Of a DNA stretch of 64,000 bases, positions 1 to 8,383 are shown one piece after another. Every line of letters starts with the position of its first letter. Positions within the stretch are counted from its first letter, which is position 1. The translations under genes and the position numbers were made by a program. The DNA comes from Mucilaginibacter sp. (GTDB lineage: Bacteria; Bacteroidota; Bacteroidia; Sphingobacteriales; Sphingobacteriaceae). The DNA is taken from assembly GCF_025359345.1 (NCBI RefSeq), contig NZ_JANYGQ010000002.1, forward strand, positions 21,948-85,947. Reading direction: 5' to 3'. The notes under the pieces were generated by a model that was not told the DNA's origin, did no database searches, and saw nothing but the letters and a program-made list of their open reading frames with translations.

Positions 1-34
1 AATTATACACTGGAGCTTGCAACTAATGACGCTG

Positions 35-60
35 CTATGAACTATGAACCATGAACTAAT
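35..60. repeat. Heptad array, family A (CTATGAA-like)
   Basis: Seen directly: units CTATGAA, CTATGAA, CCATGAA and CTAATCC follow one another at a 7-nt period. The array overlaps the TAG stop codon (56-58, minus strand) of the TonB-like gene. Related sequence recurs at 864-928, 15471-15506, 17980-18022 and 20482-20505. Confidence 0.7.
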
Positions 61-862
61 CCACCTTAAACCTAAAAGTATACTGTCCCTTTTGGTTGCC
101 AGAGGCCTGGCTTGATGAAGTGAATTTGGTGTTTTTTATAGCGTCAACACAGCTTTGTATCAGGCTGAGCTCGGCCCTGGTTTTGCTGCGGTTATAATTA
201 GCTGATATTACGCTGCCTGTTGGGTCTACCACAAAGTCAATTACTACCACACCTGGTACGCGGTGGATATTCTGCGGATCTGGCGCGCTAACAAATGTCC
301 AGTTAGGCATACTGAGTCCATTACCCGAGCCGCCAGGTCCATAATTATCACTTAGTGTTGAACCATTTTTGCTTCCCTGGTTGCCCGGCGTTGTTGTTGT
401 GCCGTCGCCCTCGCCGGCACCTTTGTTAGTTGCACCCTTGTATAAAGCGTTTTGGTTAACTGCGGCTTTTACCGCTGGTTTGTTCGGTTGCGCTACCGAT
501 ACATTGTTCGGCTTTTTAGATTTTGCCGCAACTTCCGGGGCATCCTCCGTATTTTGGGTAACTACATCTTTATCGCTATTTTCAACCTGTGTTTTTTGCT
601 CGGTAGGAGGGGCGGGGGTTACTTTATCGGGTTGTTGCTTGTTGGCTTTTTCGGCAACCGAAGGTTCCTCCATGCTTGCCTGGTTGGTTCCCGAGCCTTC
701 GTCAACGGTGCCATAATTTACAAGTATCCCACCCGTGCCATCGTCCGTTTTTGGTGGGCTTATAAAAACAATAAAATAGCACAAAGCCATTACCACACCA
801 AGTATAATACCCGTTAGTAAAAATGCTTTGGGATAATTATTTTCTTCTTCCTGAATTGTCAT
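56..862 (-). CDS. TonB-like energy transducer protein
   Basis: 268 residues with the TonB layout. A short cytoplasmic N-terminus is followed by one membrane segment (about residues 13-34), a long Pro/Lys/Gln/Thr-rich linker (about 60-140), a Gly-rich stretch, and a C-terminal domain (about 185-268) resembling TonB C-terminal domains. In this family the N-terminus docks on ExbB/ExbD and the C-terminus carries proton-motive force to outer-membrane partners. It is the last gene of the minus-strand cluster after exbB and exbD, 66 bases behind exbD across a family A inverted repeat. Its stop codon lies inside another array. A TolA-like role is possible given the SPOR and TPR neighbours. Family assignment is good; the partner is inferred. 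Confidence 0.8.
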   Translation of the reverse strand: MTIQEEENNYPKAFLLTGIILGVVMALCYFIVFISPPKTDDGTGGILVNYGTVDEGSGTNQASMEEPSVAEKANKQQPDKVTPAPPTEQKTQVENSDKDVVTQNTEDAPEVAAKSKKPNNVSVAQPNKPAVKAAVNQNALYKGATNKGAGEGDGTTTTPGNQGSKNGSTLSDNYGPGGSGNGLSMPNWTFVSAPDPQNIHRVPGVVVIDFVVDPTGSVISANYNRSKTRAELSLIQSCVDAIKNTKFTSSSQASGNQKGQYTFRFKVD

Positions 863-863
863 T

Positions 864-928
864 GTTCATGGTTGATAGTTGATAGTTCATGGCCTTTTTA
901 CCATGAACTATGAACCATAAGCTATTAA
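864..928. repeat. Family A array forming a hairpin in the exbD-tonB gap
   Basis: The left half reads GTTCATG, GTTGATA, GTTGATA, GTTCATG at a 7-nt period and the right half is its inverted form. The central arms 882-892 and 901-911 (ATAGTTCATGG and its complement) pair perfectly over 11 bp around an 8-nt loop. It fills almost the whole exbD-tonB gap, so the polycistronic RNA would carry this hairpin. Whether it terminates, attenuates or stabilises is unknown. Confidence 0.65.
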
Positions 929-1327
929 CTATTTCGCTACCGTTGCCAGCACCAGCTTAATGTTCAATTTTTGTGCCACGTCCATTACCGATACCACGTC
1001 CTGTATGGCTACGGTTTTATCAACGCTTAACACTATAGTTAACTCTGTGGTCAGCTTTTTATAGCCGCCCAATACAGTTGGCAAATCGGTTACTGCTACC
1101 GATTTTTTATCAACGGTATATTGTAAATTTTTGTCTATCGAGACATTAACTGTTTTCTTCGAAATTGATTTTCCCGATGACGATTTTGGCAGCAGCAACT
1201 TTACAACGTTGGGATTGGTTACTGTTGATGCAATAAGGAAAAACAAAAGCAGGAAAAACATAATGTCGTTCATTGCCGAGGTATGTACCTCGGCCGAAGC
1301 TCCCCTGTGCCGTTTTCTTAAATTCAT
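929..1327 (-). CDS. exbD: Biopolymer transport protein ExbD/TolR family
   Basis: 132 residues, a normal ExbD/TolR length. A basic N-terminus precedes a single membrane helix (about 21-38) that begins with Asp21, at the position of the conserved proton-handling aspartate of ExbD/TolR. The rest is a periplasmic domain of the expected size. With ExbB it forms the inner-membrane proton channel that powers TonB or TolA. The start overlaps the exbB stop as ATGA (1324-1327), implying translational coupling. The TonB-like gene follows after a hairpin. Whether it should be called ExbD or TolR cannot be decided from sequence alone. Confidence 0.9.
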   Translation of the reverse strand: MNLRKRHRGASAEVHTSAMNDIMFFLLLFFLIASTVTNPNVVKLLLPKSSSGKSISKKTVNVSIDKNLQYTVDKKSVAVTDLPTVLGGYKKLTTELTIVLSVDKTVAIQDVVSVMDVAQKLNIKLVLATVAK

Positions 1328-2034
1328 TTGCTCGGTTCTTCTAACAGGTCAATAAATTCAATGGCGTCTGTCTCCAGCCTTAATATTACCTTATCAACCA
1401 TCATATTTAAAATGTGGTAGCATACATAGGCTACTATACCAACAAACAAACCACCTGCCGATGTTACCATCTTTACATAAAGACCGCCCGATATGGCGCC
1501 CATGCTGATGTTATCTGTTTTCGAGATATCATAAAATATTTTGATAACCCCGTATATAGTACCCAAGAAGCCAAACATAGGTGCAATACCGGCAATGATA
1601 CCTAATATACCTATGTTTTTTTCCAGCTTTGATACTTCCAGTTTGCCCACGTTTTCAATGGCGCCTTCAATATCTTTAATGGGGCGACCAATACGCAGCA
1701 AACCCTTTTGCAGCATGCGGCCAAGCGGCGTATTGCTGTTGCGACAAATGGCTATTGCCGACTCAAGGTTCCCGGTTACTATGCTCGACCGTACCTGCAA
1801 CATCAGGTTCGACTCATTTTTTGAGGCATTACGTATAGTAAAATACCGTTCAAAAAATATCACGAGGCCCAAAATTGCCAGTATCCCTATCGGGATCATG
1901 ATTACACCGCCACTTATCAGCAAGTCGCCAAAACGCAGCTCCTGTGGTGGGGTAACCTGGCCTGTCCGGCTTAGTGAATCAACAACTTTGTGTGCGGTAT
2001 CGGCTACTTGTGCCTGTATGAGTAATAATGTCAT
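1324..2034 (-). CDS. exbB: MotA/TolQ/ExbB proton channel family protein
   Basis: 236 residues with the three-helix ExbB/TolQ plan: helix 1 about 42-64, then a cytoplasmic loop, helix 2 about 143-164 and helix 3 about 193-212. The family-typical Gly/Pro-rich segment GILGIIAGIAPMFGFLGT lies at about 142-159. It forms the pentameric stator with ExbD and uses proton flow to drive TonB/TolA-type proteins. It sits 3 bases after the SPOR gene and overlaps exbD by 4 bases. The first 40 residues are longer than in minimal ExbB proteins, and a start further downstream is possible. Confidence 0.9.
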   Translation of the reverse strand: MTLLLIQAQVADTAHKVVDSLSRTGQVTPPQELRFGDLLISGGVIMIPIGILAILGLVIFFERYFTIRNASKNESNLMLQVRSSIVTGNLESAIAICRNSNTPLGRMLQKGLLRIGRPIKDIEGAIENVGKLEVSKLEKNIGILGIIAGIAPMFGFLGTIYGVIKIFYDISKTDNISMGAISGGLYVKMVTSAGGLFVGIVAYVCYHILNMMVDKVILRLETDAIEFIDLLEEPSK

Positions 2035-2037
2035 CCT

Positions 2038-3087
2038 TTACTGGTTAATTTGAATTATATATGAATCCTGGGGAATTTTACCGGCTTTTACCAAAACATT
2101 CTTTGCCGCTTCGGCAGCATCGGGTGTTGTAAATGTTCCTACAGATATTTTAAAACGGGTGCCAGGGGCCTCTTTTTTTGACAATACTTTAACATCGTCG
2201 ATATTTTTCGCCTTAAATTTCTGCGCTTCTGCATTTGCGCGCCATTCAGTTTTAGAGCTGGTTGCGATTAAATCAAAACGAACGTGTTTGGCCGTGTCGA
2301 CCACTGGTGCTACAGGTGTAGCGGCTTTAGTAACAGTATCTTTAACAACAGCTGGTTTCTTAACTGTGGTAGTATCGGCTTTAACCTCGTGCCTGTAAAC
2401 CGGCACATCAGCATCTGTTTTTCCGGTAATACGGTGGTAAGCAGTGCCAATTTTATCGAACACTTGAGGATAGAACTTATAAACGCCAAACGCAGCTAAA
2501 GCAAGGGCTGTTACAGCAATTAAAATAATCATCCAAATACTTAGCCCTCTTTTGCGTTCAGCCTCTTCTTCAAAATAAGGCTCGTCTACCACCGGTTGAA
2601 CTGGCTTTGGCTGTGGTGACGCAGTAGCAGCAGCCGGATCGGTAAGCAATGGCTTTGTGTATTGGTCGTTTATTGTTTGGCCCTGTTTAAAAACAGTTAA
2701 CGGCGGGTAGCCATAAAAGGCAGGGTCGTCGGTAATTTTTTCGTTTGCTTTAAAAACAAGCTGGTCCTGGGCGGTATAAAAAAGGCCAAGGTCGGCAAAA
2801 AGATATTTACCTGTTAGCGCCTGTTCTTTAAGCTTGGCAACAAACTTCTCGGCAAAGTATTTTGATGAAGCCAGCGAGATGTTCTTTTTATCCGCAACAT
2901 ATTGCGTAAAAACATCATCGTCCTTTGGCTGCGGCACAAACTTTACCCGGTGGTAGGGCGGGTAAAATTTACTGTCCTTATCATTGTAAAAACCATTTAC
3001 ACGCTCGCGTACAAAATAGCCAAGGCCCGGCACGCTTACCTCTTCGTACTGTGCCAGTAATTCACTTAAATAATCGGCTAAATTCAT
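2038..3087 (-). CDS. HU-CCDC81-type and SPOR domain membrane protein
   Basis: 349 residues. The N-terminal 130 residues resemble the paired bacterial HU-CCDC81 domains of Bacteroidota SPOR proteins (start MNLADYLSELLAQYEEVSVPGLG). One transmembrane helix lies at about 184-207. A Thr/Val/Pro-rich spacer follows, and the last 75 residues have a SPOR-like pattern (FKISVGTFTTPDAAEAAKNV). SPOR domains bind glycan strands lacking stem peptides, usually at the division site. The protein should therefore span the inner membrane with the HU-like part in the cytoplasm. It is followed 3 bases later by exbB, which ties peptidoglycan recognition to a proton-driven motor. Domain assignment is strong; the cellular role is inferred. 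Confidence 0.85.
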   Translation of the reverse strand: MNLADYLSELLAQYEEVSVPGLGYFVRERVNGFYNDKDSKFYPPYHRVKFVPQPKDDDVFTQYVADKKNISLASSKYFAEKFVAKLKEQALTGKYLFADLGLFYTAQDQLVFKANEKITDDPAFYGYPPLTVFKQGQTINDQYTKPLLTDPAAATASPQPKPVQPVVDEPYFEEEAERKRGLSIWMIILIAVTALALAAFGVYKFYPQVFDKIGTAYHRITGKTDADVPVYRHEVKADTTTVKKPAVVKDTVTKAATPVAPVVDTAKHVRFDLIATSSKTEWRANAEAQKFKAKNIDDVKVLSKKEAPGTRFKISVGTFTTPDAAEAAKNVLVKAGKIPQDSYIIQINQ

Positions 3088-3119
3088 CGCGCTAAAAGTA
3101 CGGTTTATTATAAAATATC

Positions 3120-3145
3120 AAAAACCTGTCTGCCCGACAGGCAGA
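3120..3145. repeat. Small palindromic repeat downstream of the barrel gene
   Basis: CCTGTC (3125-3130) and GACAGG (3136-3141) form a 6-bp stem with a 5-nt loop in the 60-base gap between the barrel gene and the SPOR gene. Imperfect GGCAGGC-type relatives are visible near 39166 and 59146. Function unknown. Confidence 0.35.
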
Positions 3146-3147
3146 GC

Positions 3148-4992
3148 TTAAAAAGTATAACCAACGCCGCCAAATATATTAAACCCATAATCAGGGTAAT
3201 ATAACCACCTTTGACTGTTTGCGTTTAAAATATTATTTACATGTACAAATACCGAAAAACGGTTATTTATCTTATAATCAACGGCGCCGCTTAAGTCAAC
3301 AAAAGCATCGATAGATATCGGCCTGGTTACCGTACCAACAGTTAAAGGCAACGGGTCCATTACTCCGCCGCGATACGTTACTGTACCTGATATGCTTATT
3401 TTGTTATCAATTTTGAAAACCGTACCACCCTTAAAAACAAGTTTCGGAAGGTTCCACGGTTCAGCAACGGTTGCCATTTGATAGTCTTTAAACTCAATTC
3501 TCGCAAAAACATCCACGTCTTCTGAGGCCTTGTAGTCAAGTTCGCCATTTAAACCGTTAACGCGCGACCGGCCCCCATCGTAAATTACCTTAAACCTGTT
3601 ATAGCCCGTTGCCAGGTTAAAATCACTCACAAATAATGGCATATTCTTAATCTCGCTGCGGAAGACCGTGAACTTAAAGCCGAAGCCCGGGGCGAGGGTT
3701 CCCTTTATACCTGCAGCAATATCCAACTGGTCGACAGAATTTTTTATGTCGATATTTTGGCCTATGAACGGGTTGGCCATGGCAAAATCATGCAGCGATG
3801 ATTTATTAACATCGCCTTTTGCCTCAACAAATATGCGCACGTATTTAGGTATCACCTGCAACTCGGCCCTTGCTGAAGGGAATATGTAAAATGCAGAATT
3901 GAAGCCAAACTGGTCCACAATGTTTACGCCCGCATCGATCTTATAATTATCACCCTGGAATTTGATGTAAGGGTTTAACCTTATCAGGCTGTTGTTATAA
4001 CTGTAGTCGCTATCTTTTTGAGTGCTCAAATCAAGCGATGCCGCTAAACCTGCATAAAATTGTTTAATAGTTTGGTTAAAGAAGCCCGAAAGCACCAGGT
4101 TACTTTCCCGGGCCTGGTAGGCGTTGCTAAAAATGTATCCCTTGAGTTTTAAAGCATAGGTGAAATCATTTTCAATATCGCGGTAATTTTTGGCCAGCTC
4201 GCCCTCGGCGCCAATAGTGCTGAAGTGTTGCTTGTCATCCCGGGTTGTTACCGGCGGATTAAACTGGCTGAAACCATAAAAATAATTGCTGTTGTAATCG
4301 TAGGTAATACGGCCACTTATATTGTTTAGTTCGCCAATGCTTTTGCCAAATATTCCCGCCTCTTCTTTAGCCGAATTTTGTTTATACAGGTTGCCGTTTT
4401 GGGCAAAGTGTTTTAAGTAGCCGCCAACTTGCAAGGCATTATCGCGGCCATTGGCAAAATAGGCTTCGCCATACGTAGTTTTCAGGCTACCCAAACCAAC
4501 CTTTACATAATTGTTGGTCGGTACCGAATCCTGTTCCGCCGGCCTTTTCATAGCGTCAAGGGGTTTAATACTGGTGTTTAACTCCAGCCTTTTATCTATA
4601 GGGATATAAACCAGCGGTGCTTTAAATGGCGTTTTATCTTCCAGATCGGGGTTGCGACGTATTTTTACCGCATCGGCCAATACGGGTTTGTAAGCTGTGG
4701 TAACCACAATCTCTTCGGAAAGGTTGCCTTGTACCGCATCATTACCTTTGCCTTTTTTGGTAGTATCGGCAGCTGCTTTCGCTACGGCATCACTGAGGCT
4801 GGTGCTGCTTTTTGGTGGTGCTGCTTTTACCGTTTTTTTAACGGGCGGCTTAAGCGGCGGCTTTTTGGCTGCTGTTTTTGCAACCGGCTTTTTGCCTTTG
4901 TGCTTTGTTTGTGCAGTAGCAGGAACAAAGTATAAAGCTAGTACTAAGGTAAGCAGCGCGTATATATATTTAAATTTCATTGCTCGTCTCAT
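3148..4992 (-). CDS. Plug-less TonB-receptor-like outer-membrane barrel
   Basis: 614 residues. A signal peptide ending near ATAQ is followed by a Lys/Pro/Ala-rich spacer (about 30-85), then a long run of alternating aromatic and polar strands ending in GGVGYTF. The terminal Phe is typical of Bam-inserted barrels. No plug or carboxypeptidase-like domain is visible before the barrel, so it is not a complete TonB-dependent receptor. A second ATG at 4980 would start the protein directly at the signal peptide. The 4992 start is kept because it lies 2 bases behind the upstream TPR stop. Its position between the TPR protein and the SPOR/ExbB/ExbD/TonB genes suggests it is the outer-membrane partner of that machine (inference). 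Confidence 0.75.
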   Translation of the reverse strand: MRRAMKFKYIYALLTLVLALYFVPATAQTKHKGKKPVAKTAAKKPPLKPPVKKTVKAAPPKSSTSLSDAVAKAAADTTKKGKGNDAVQGNLSEEIVVTTAYKPVLADAVKIRRNPDLEDKTPFKAPLVYIPIDKRLELNTSIKPLDAMKRPAEQDSVPTNNYVKVGLGSLKTTYGEAYFANGRDNALQVGGYLKHFAQNGNLYKQNSAKEEAGIFGKSIGELNNISGRITYDYNSNYFYGFSQFNPPVTTRDDKQHFSTIGAEGELAKNYRDIENDFTYALKLKGYIFSNAYQARESNLVLSGFFNQTIKQFYAGLAASLDLSTQKDSDYSYNNSLIRLNPYIKFQGDNYKIDAGVNIVDQFGFNSAFYIFPSARAELQVIPKYVRIFVEAKGDVNKSSLHDFAMANPFIGQNIDIKNSVDQLDIAAGIKGTLAPGFGFKFTVFRSEIKNMPLFVSDFNLATGYNRFKVIYDGGRSRVNGLNGELDYKASEDVDVFARIEFKDYQMATVAEPWNLPKLVFKGGTVFKIDNKISISGTVTYRGGVMDPLPLTVGTVTRPISIDAFVDLSGAVDYKINNRFSVFVHVNNILNANSQRWLYYPDYGFNIFGGVGYTF

Positions 4993-4994
4993 TT

Positions 4995-7900
4995 TTATTC
5001 TTTGTTATCCTGTTTCTTTTCCCCTGGTTTCTTCTCATCCTGTTTCTTGTCATCCGGCTTTTTCTGTTCCATGCCATCGGCCTTGCCGCCGCTCATTTGG
5101 TCGAGCTTTTGTTTGGCCGTTGGGATGATGTCGTCGTCGCCTTTGTAATTGTCAATAACGCTTTGCAACGTTGCTCTCGCCTGGAAAACATCTTTCAACG
5201 CTTCGTAATTATCAGCCAGCAGGATAAACGTTTTTGTTACCCAGTAATCGTAGTTTGGCAAATCCTTAATTAATTCAAAGCAGGTTTTTTGCGATGCTTT
5301 GAACTTGCCCTGTTCAAACTCTATTGCAGCAATGTTATATTTTGCCTCGGCGGCAGCAACTGTTTTGGTGTTTGTTAATGTGTAGTTAAACTCCTTTACA
5401 GCATTTGTGGTATCGCCTTTTTGAAGGTAAGCCTGGCCGGCAAATAAACCGGTTTTAAACTTATCCTCCTGTGCAGTTTTTTCGTTGGCACGTACCAGTT
5501 TAACATAGTTAAGTGCGTCATCCGCCATTTCCATCTGTGCATAGCATTGCAGCAGGTTGTTTATGGCGAATGTATAATCGGCTTTATACTCTGAGTTTGT
5601 TTCCAGCTTTTTTAGGTAGGGGATAGCCTCATTATATTTTTTTTGACCGATATAAAGCTTGGCCATGCTGATTAACGACTGTTCGGTGTATGGGCTTGTC
5701 CAATCGTTCAAAATCACATTGTAATCATTAACCGCCTCGGCCGACCTGTTTAAATTTACCAAACTTTGAGCGCGTATAAATCTTGCCTGTTTGTCATAAA
5801 TAGGTTTAGTCGGGAACTTATCGTAGTAAGCATTTACGGCTCCAACAGCACCCTGCCAGTCGCTGCGCGCATACAAGTTGTTAGCAGCTGTTATCATTAT
5901 GTTCTCCTGATCTGCCGTGGTGTAATTGGCAATCGGCGTTGTGGCTGCGTAATTGATAAACGTTTGTGCATCGCCTTTATCGGTATAGATTTTCTCAACC
6001 TGCTTTAGGGCCATCTTAGCCTCATCGCTTGATGAGTAGTCCTTTATGACTGTTTTAAAAGATTCAACAGCCGCGTCGTCCCTGTCGGCATTGTAGTCGA
6101 TAATGCCAATAGTAACCAGTGCCCGCGGCACGTAACTGCTGCTCGGGTATTTTTTTATCATTTCCTGCAAGCCGGTTTTTGCCGTTTCGCCGTCGTTTTT
6201 TATAAAGTAAGTATAGGCAATCTCAAACGAAGCATCATCCGCGTAATCCGAATTAGGGTACGTATTGAGTAGGTTGGTCAATGTACTTATCTTGGTATCA
6301 GGTGCACCTTGCAAACCCTGTATCATACCGCGTTGAAACAAGGCATAGTCCTGGCCCGGTGATTTCTTTTCAATAATGCGATTGTAGTATTCCATTGCCC
6401 GGTCGTAGCTTTTCATTACGAAGTAGCTATCGCCGAGGCGGGTAACGGCATCATTTACAGTGTTGGGATCCTTTTCTTCGCCCTGCAAAAACTTCTGGAA
6501 GTAAGTAGCCGCTTTTTTATATTGCTCGCCATAAAAAGCTGCATAAGCCAAAGCATAGTTGGCATAGTTGTAAACGCCGGTTTCGCGCGCTTCATCAAAG
6601 TCAAGGAATTTCTCAAAGTTCTCCACCGACTCCCCATATTTCCTAACCTCGTACATTGCCTCGGCCATCCAGTACGTGGTTAATACCTGTATGTTCCTGT
6701 CAACCGGGTTTTTCAGCGAACGAAGGAAAATACCTATGGCGTTTTCGAAGGCGCGTTCGTTGTAAAACTCCAGCCCGCGGTAATAAGTTACCTTTTGATA
6801 GGCAGCCTGAGCACTGGCCGATTTATTAGGGATAGGCTCCAGTATTTCAACTGCTTCTTTGTAATTGTGCGAGTTTAATAACTCCTCGCCCAACAAGGTT
6901 TTCATCTCGTCGGTACGGGTTGAGCGTGGATAGTTTTTGAGGTAAAGGCGGGTAGCATCAAGCGCCTGGGTGTTAAAATCAAGTTCGTACGATAGTTTGG
7001 CGTATTCGTACAAAGCATCTTCCTGCAATTGGGCATCGAAACTGAGTTTTGACGCAGCAAAAAAAGCACTGCGGGCGCTTTGCTTGTTGTTCATTTTCAG
7101 GAACACATTACCCAGCGTGTAGTTACCGTTCTGGCTAAACACATCGTTGCTTTGCTGCAGCTTTACCAGTTCGCTGGCGGCTTTGGAAAAGTTGCCCACT
7201 TTAAAATAAGTATAGCCCATCTGGTAGCTATCTTGGGTATTCTGCGTTTTGCCCTTGTCTTCGTCCTCAAACCGCGAATAATATTCGGCCGCTTTATCAT
7301 AATTGGCCTTAGCGAAATAAGAAGCGCCGATGATGCGCAGCATTTCTGTTTCGTGCTGTTGGTGGGTGTTTTTTACAATAGGGACAGCATAGTTCAGCAC
7401 GTCATCATACCGCTGATCTAAAAAGTAAACTGCGGTAATATAGTATGGGTAACTGCTTTCGTATTTCTTCGAATTTTTGAGCCGCTCGAAATTTACCAGT
7501 GCCAGGTGATAGTCTTTGTTCAAATAGGCTATGTAAGCAAAATAATAGATGGCATCGTCCATAAATGGCGAATGCACATTTTTCACTTCGCTGAATAAGG
7601 TCTGTGCGTTTTTATAATCGTTAGTAGCAAAGTAGGCATAGCCTTTACGAAACTTGTATTCGATGTTTTGCCTGCCGCTTAATTCACTGGCCTGTACTTT
7701 GTCAAACCACTGCAAAGCTTCGGTATATTTTTCCTGGCGCGAGTAGGAGCGGCCTATCTGGTAGTACGCAATTTTGGTCAGCGGGTTTTCAGGATGCTCT
7801 TTTATAAAGCGTAAAAACATGCTTTCGGCATCGTCATTGCCCAGCTCAAGCGCGCATAGTGCCTCGTAATACTGCGCGTTTTCTTTTATAATTGACAGTT

Positions 7901-8111
7901 CCGATTCGAACTTCGGCTGGGTACTGGTTTTTACCCGGTATGCCTCAACCAGCCTGAATTGCTCTGTTGCCGCTACGTATTTATTTTTATCAAGCAGCTC
8001 AATAGCAGCGTGATAGGTGCGGTATACATCAAATGAGGGATTTTGTTGAGCAAAGCCGGAAAAAACAAAAAATATAGGAACAAGAAAGGAGATGTACTTA
8101 AGTTTTATCAT
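4995..8111 (-). CDS. Large TPR-repeat exported protein
   Basis: About 1038 residues from the ATG at 8111. An upstream in-frame TTG (8120) would add three residues, but the ATG gives a clean signal peptide (MIKLKYISFLVPIFFVFSGFA). The body is a long array of TPR-like helix pairs throughout, with repeated YYEALCALELG-, YQIGRSYSRQEKY- and FKVGNFSKAASEL-type units. It ends in a highly charged Lys/Asp/Glu tail. TPR solenoids are protein scaffolds; in Tol-Pal systems a periplasmic TPR protein (CpoB) links the motor to cell-wall synthesis. It is the first gene of the minus-strand envelope cluster. The catalytic role, if any, is not visible. Confidence 0.85.
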   Translation of the reverse strand: MIKLKYISFLVPIFFVFSGFAQQNPSFDVYRTYHAAIELLDKNKYVAATEQFRLVEAYRVKTSTQPKFESELSIIKENAQYYEALCALELGNDDAESMFLRFIKEHPENPLTKIAYYQIGRSYSRQEKYTEALQWFDKVQASELSGRQNIEYKFRKGYAYFATNDYKNAQTLFSEVKNVHSPFMDDAIYYFAYIAYLNKDYHLALVNFERLKNSKKYESSYPYYITAVYFLDQRYDDVLNYAVPIVKNTHQQHETEMLRIIGASYFAKANYDKAAEYYSRFEDEDKGKTQNTQDSYQMGYTYFKVGNFSKAASELVKLQQSNDVFSQNGNYTLGNVFLKMNNKQSARSAFFAASKLSFDAQLQEDALYEYAKLSYELDFNTQALDATRLYLKNYPRSTRTDEMKTLLGEELLNSHNYKEAVEILEPIPNKSASAQAAYQKVTYYRGLEFYNERAFENAIGIFLRSLKNPVDRNIQVLTTYWMAEAMYEVRKYGESVENFEKFLDFDEARETGVYNYANYALAYAAFYGEQYKKAATYFQKFLQGEEKDPNTVNDAVTRLGDSYFVMKSYDRAMEYYNRIIEKKSPGQDYALFQRGMIQGLQGAPDTKISTLTNLLNTYPNSDYADDASFEIAYTYFIKNDGETAKTGLQEMIKKYPSSSYVPRALVTIGIIDYNADRDDAAVESFKTVIKDYSSSDEAKMALKQVEKIYTDKGDAQTFINYAATTPIANYTTADQENIMITAANNLYARSDWQGAVGAVNAYYDKFPTKPIYDKQARFIRAQSLVNLNRSAEAVNDYNVILNDWTSPYTEQSLISMAKLYIGQKKYNEAIPYLKKLETNSEYKADYTFAINNLLQCYAQMEMADDALNYVKLVRANEKTAQEDKFKTGLFAGQAYLQKGDTTNAVKEFNYTLTNTKTVAAAEAKYNIAAIEFEQGKFKASQKTCFELIKDLPNYDYWVTKTFILLADNYEALKDVFQARATLQSVIDNYKGDDDIIPTAKQKLDQMSGGKADGMEQKKPDDKKQDEKKPGEKKQDNKE

Positions 8112-8383
8112 AAGGAGCAAACTAACGATTTGCGAAAATAGCTAAACCCAAAGGGGATATTCCACATAAGTAATTCACATAGTGTGGAGAACATTGATTC
8201 TAACGAAGCATATTTTATACATGGTATAGGTGTGGAAAACTTTACTTAGTGTTGGGAATGGCAATGGTGTAATACGTAGGTGCTCATTGCACACACCCTG
8301 TGGTTTATTTATAGCAACCGTTAAAAACCGTAATAGCGAGGTGGCGTGCAATACGCCATTACAAAAAACGTTATATTGTGACA

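Noticed and set aside
369..817. Plus-strand frames opposite the TonB-like gene
   Set aside because: They mirror the Pro/Gly-rich low-complexity coding sequence; the minus-strand reading has signal, membrane and domain logic.
3148..4992. Full TonB-dependent receptor
   Set aside because: No plug or TonB-box region is visible before the barrel; called a plug-less barrel instead.
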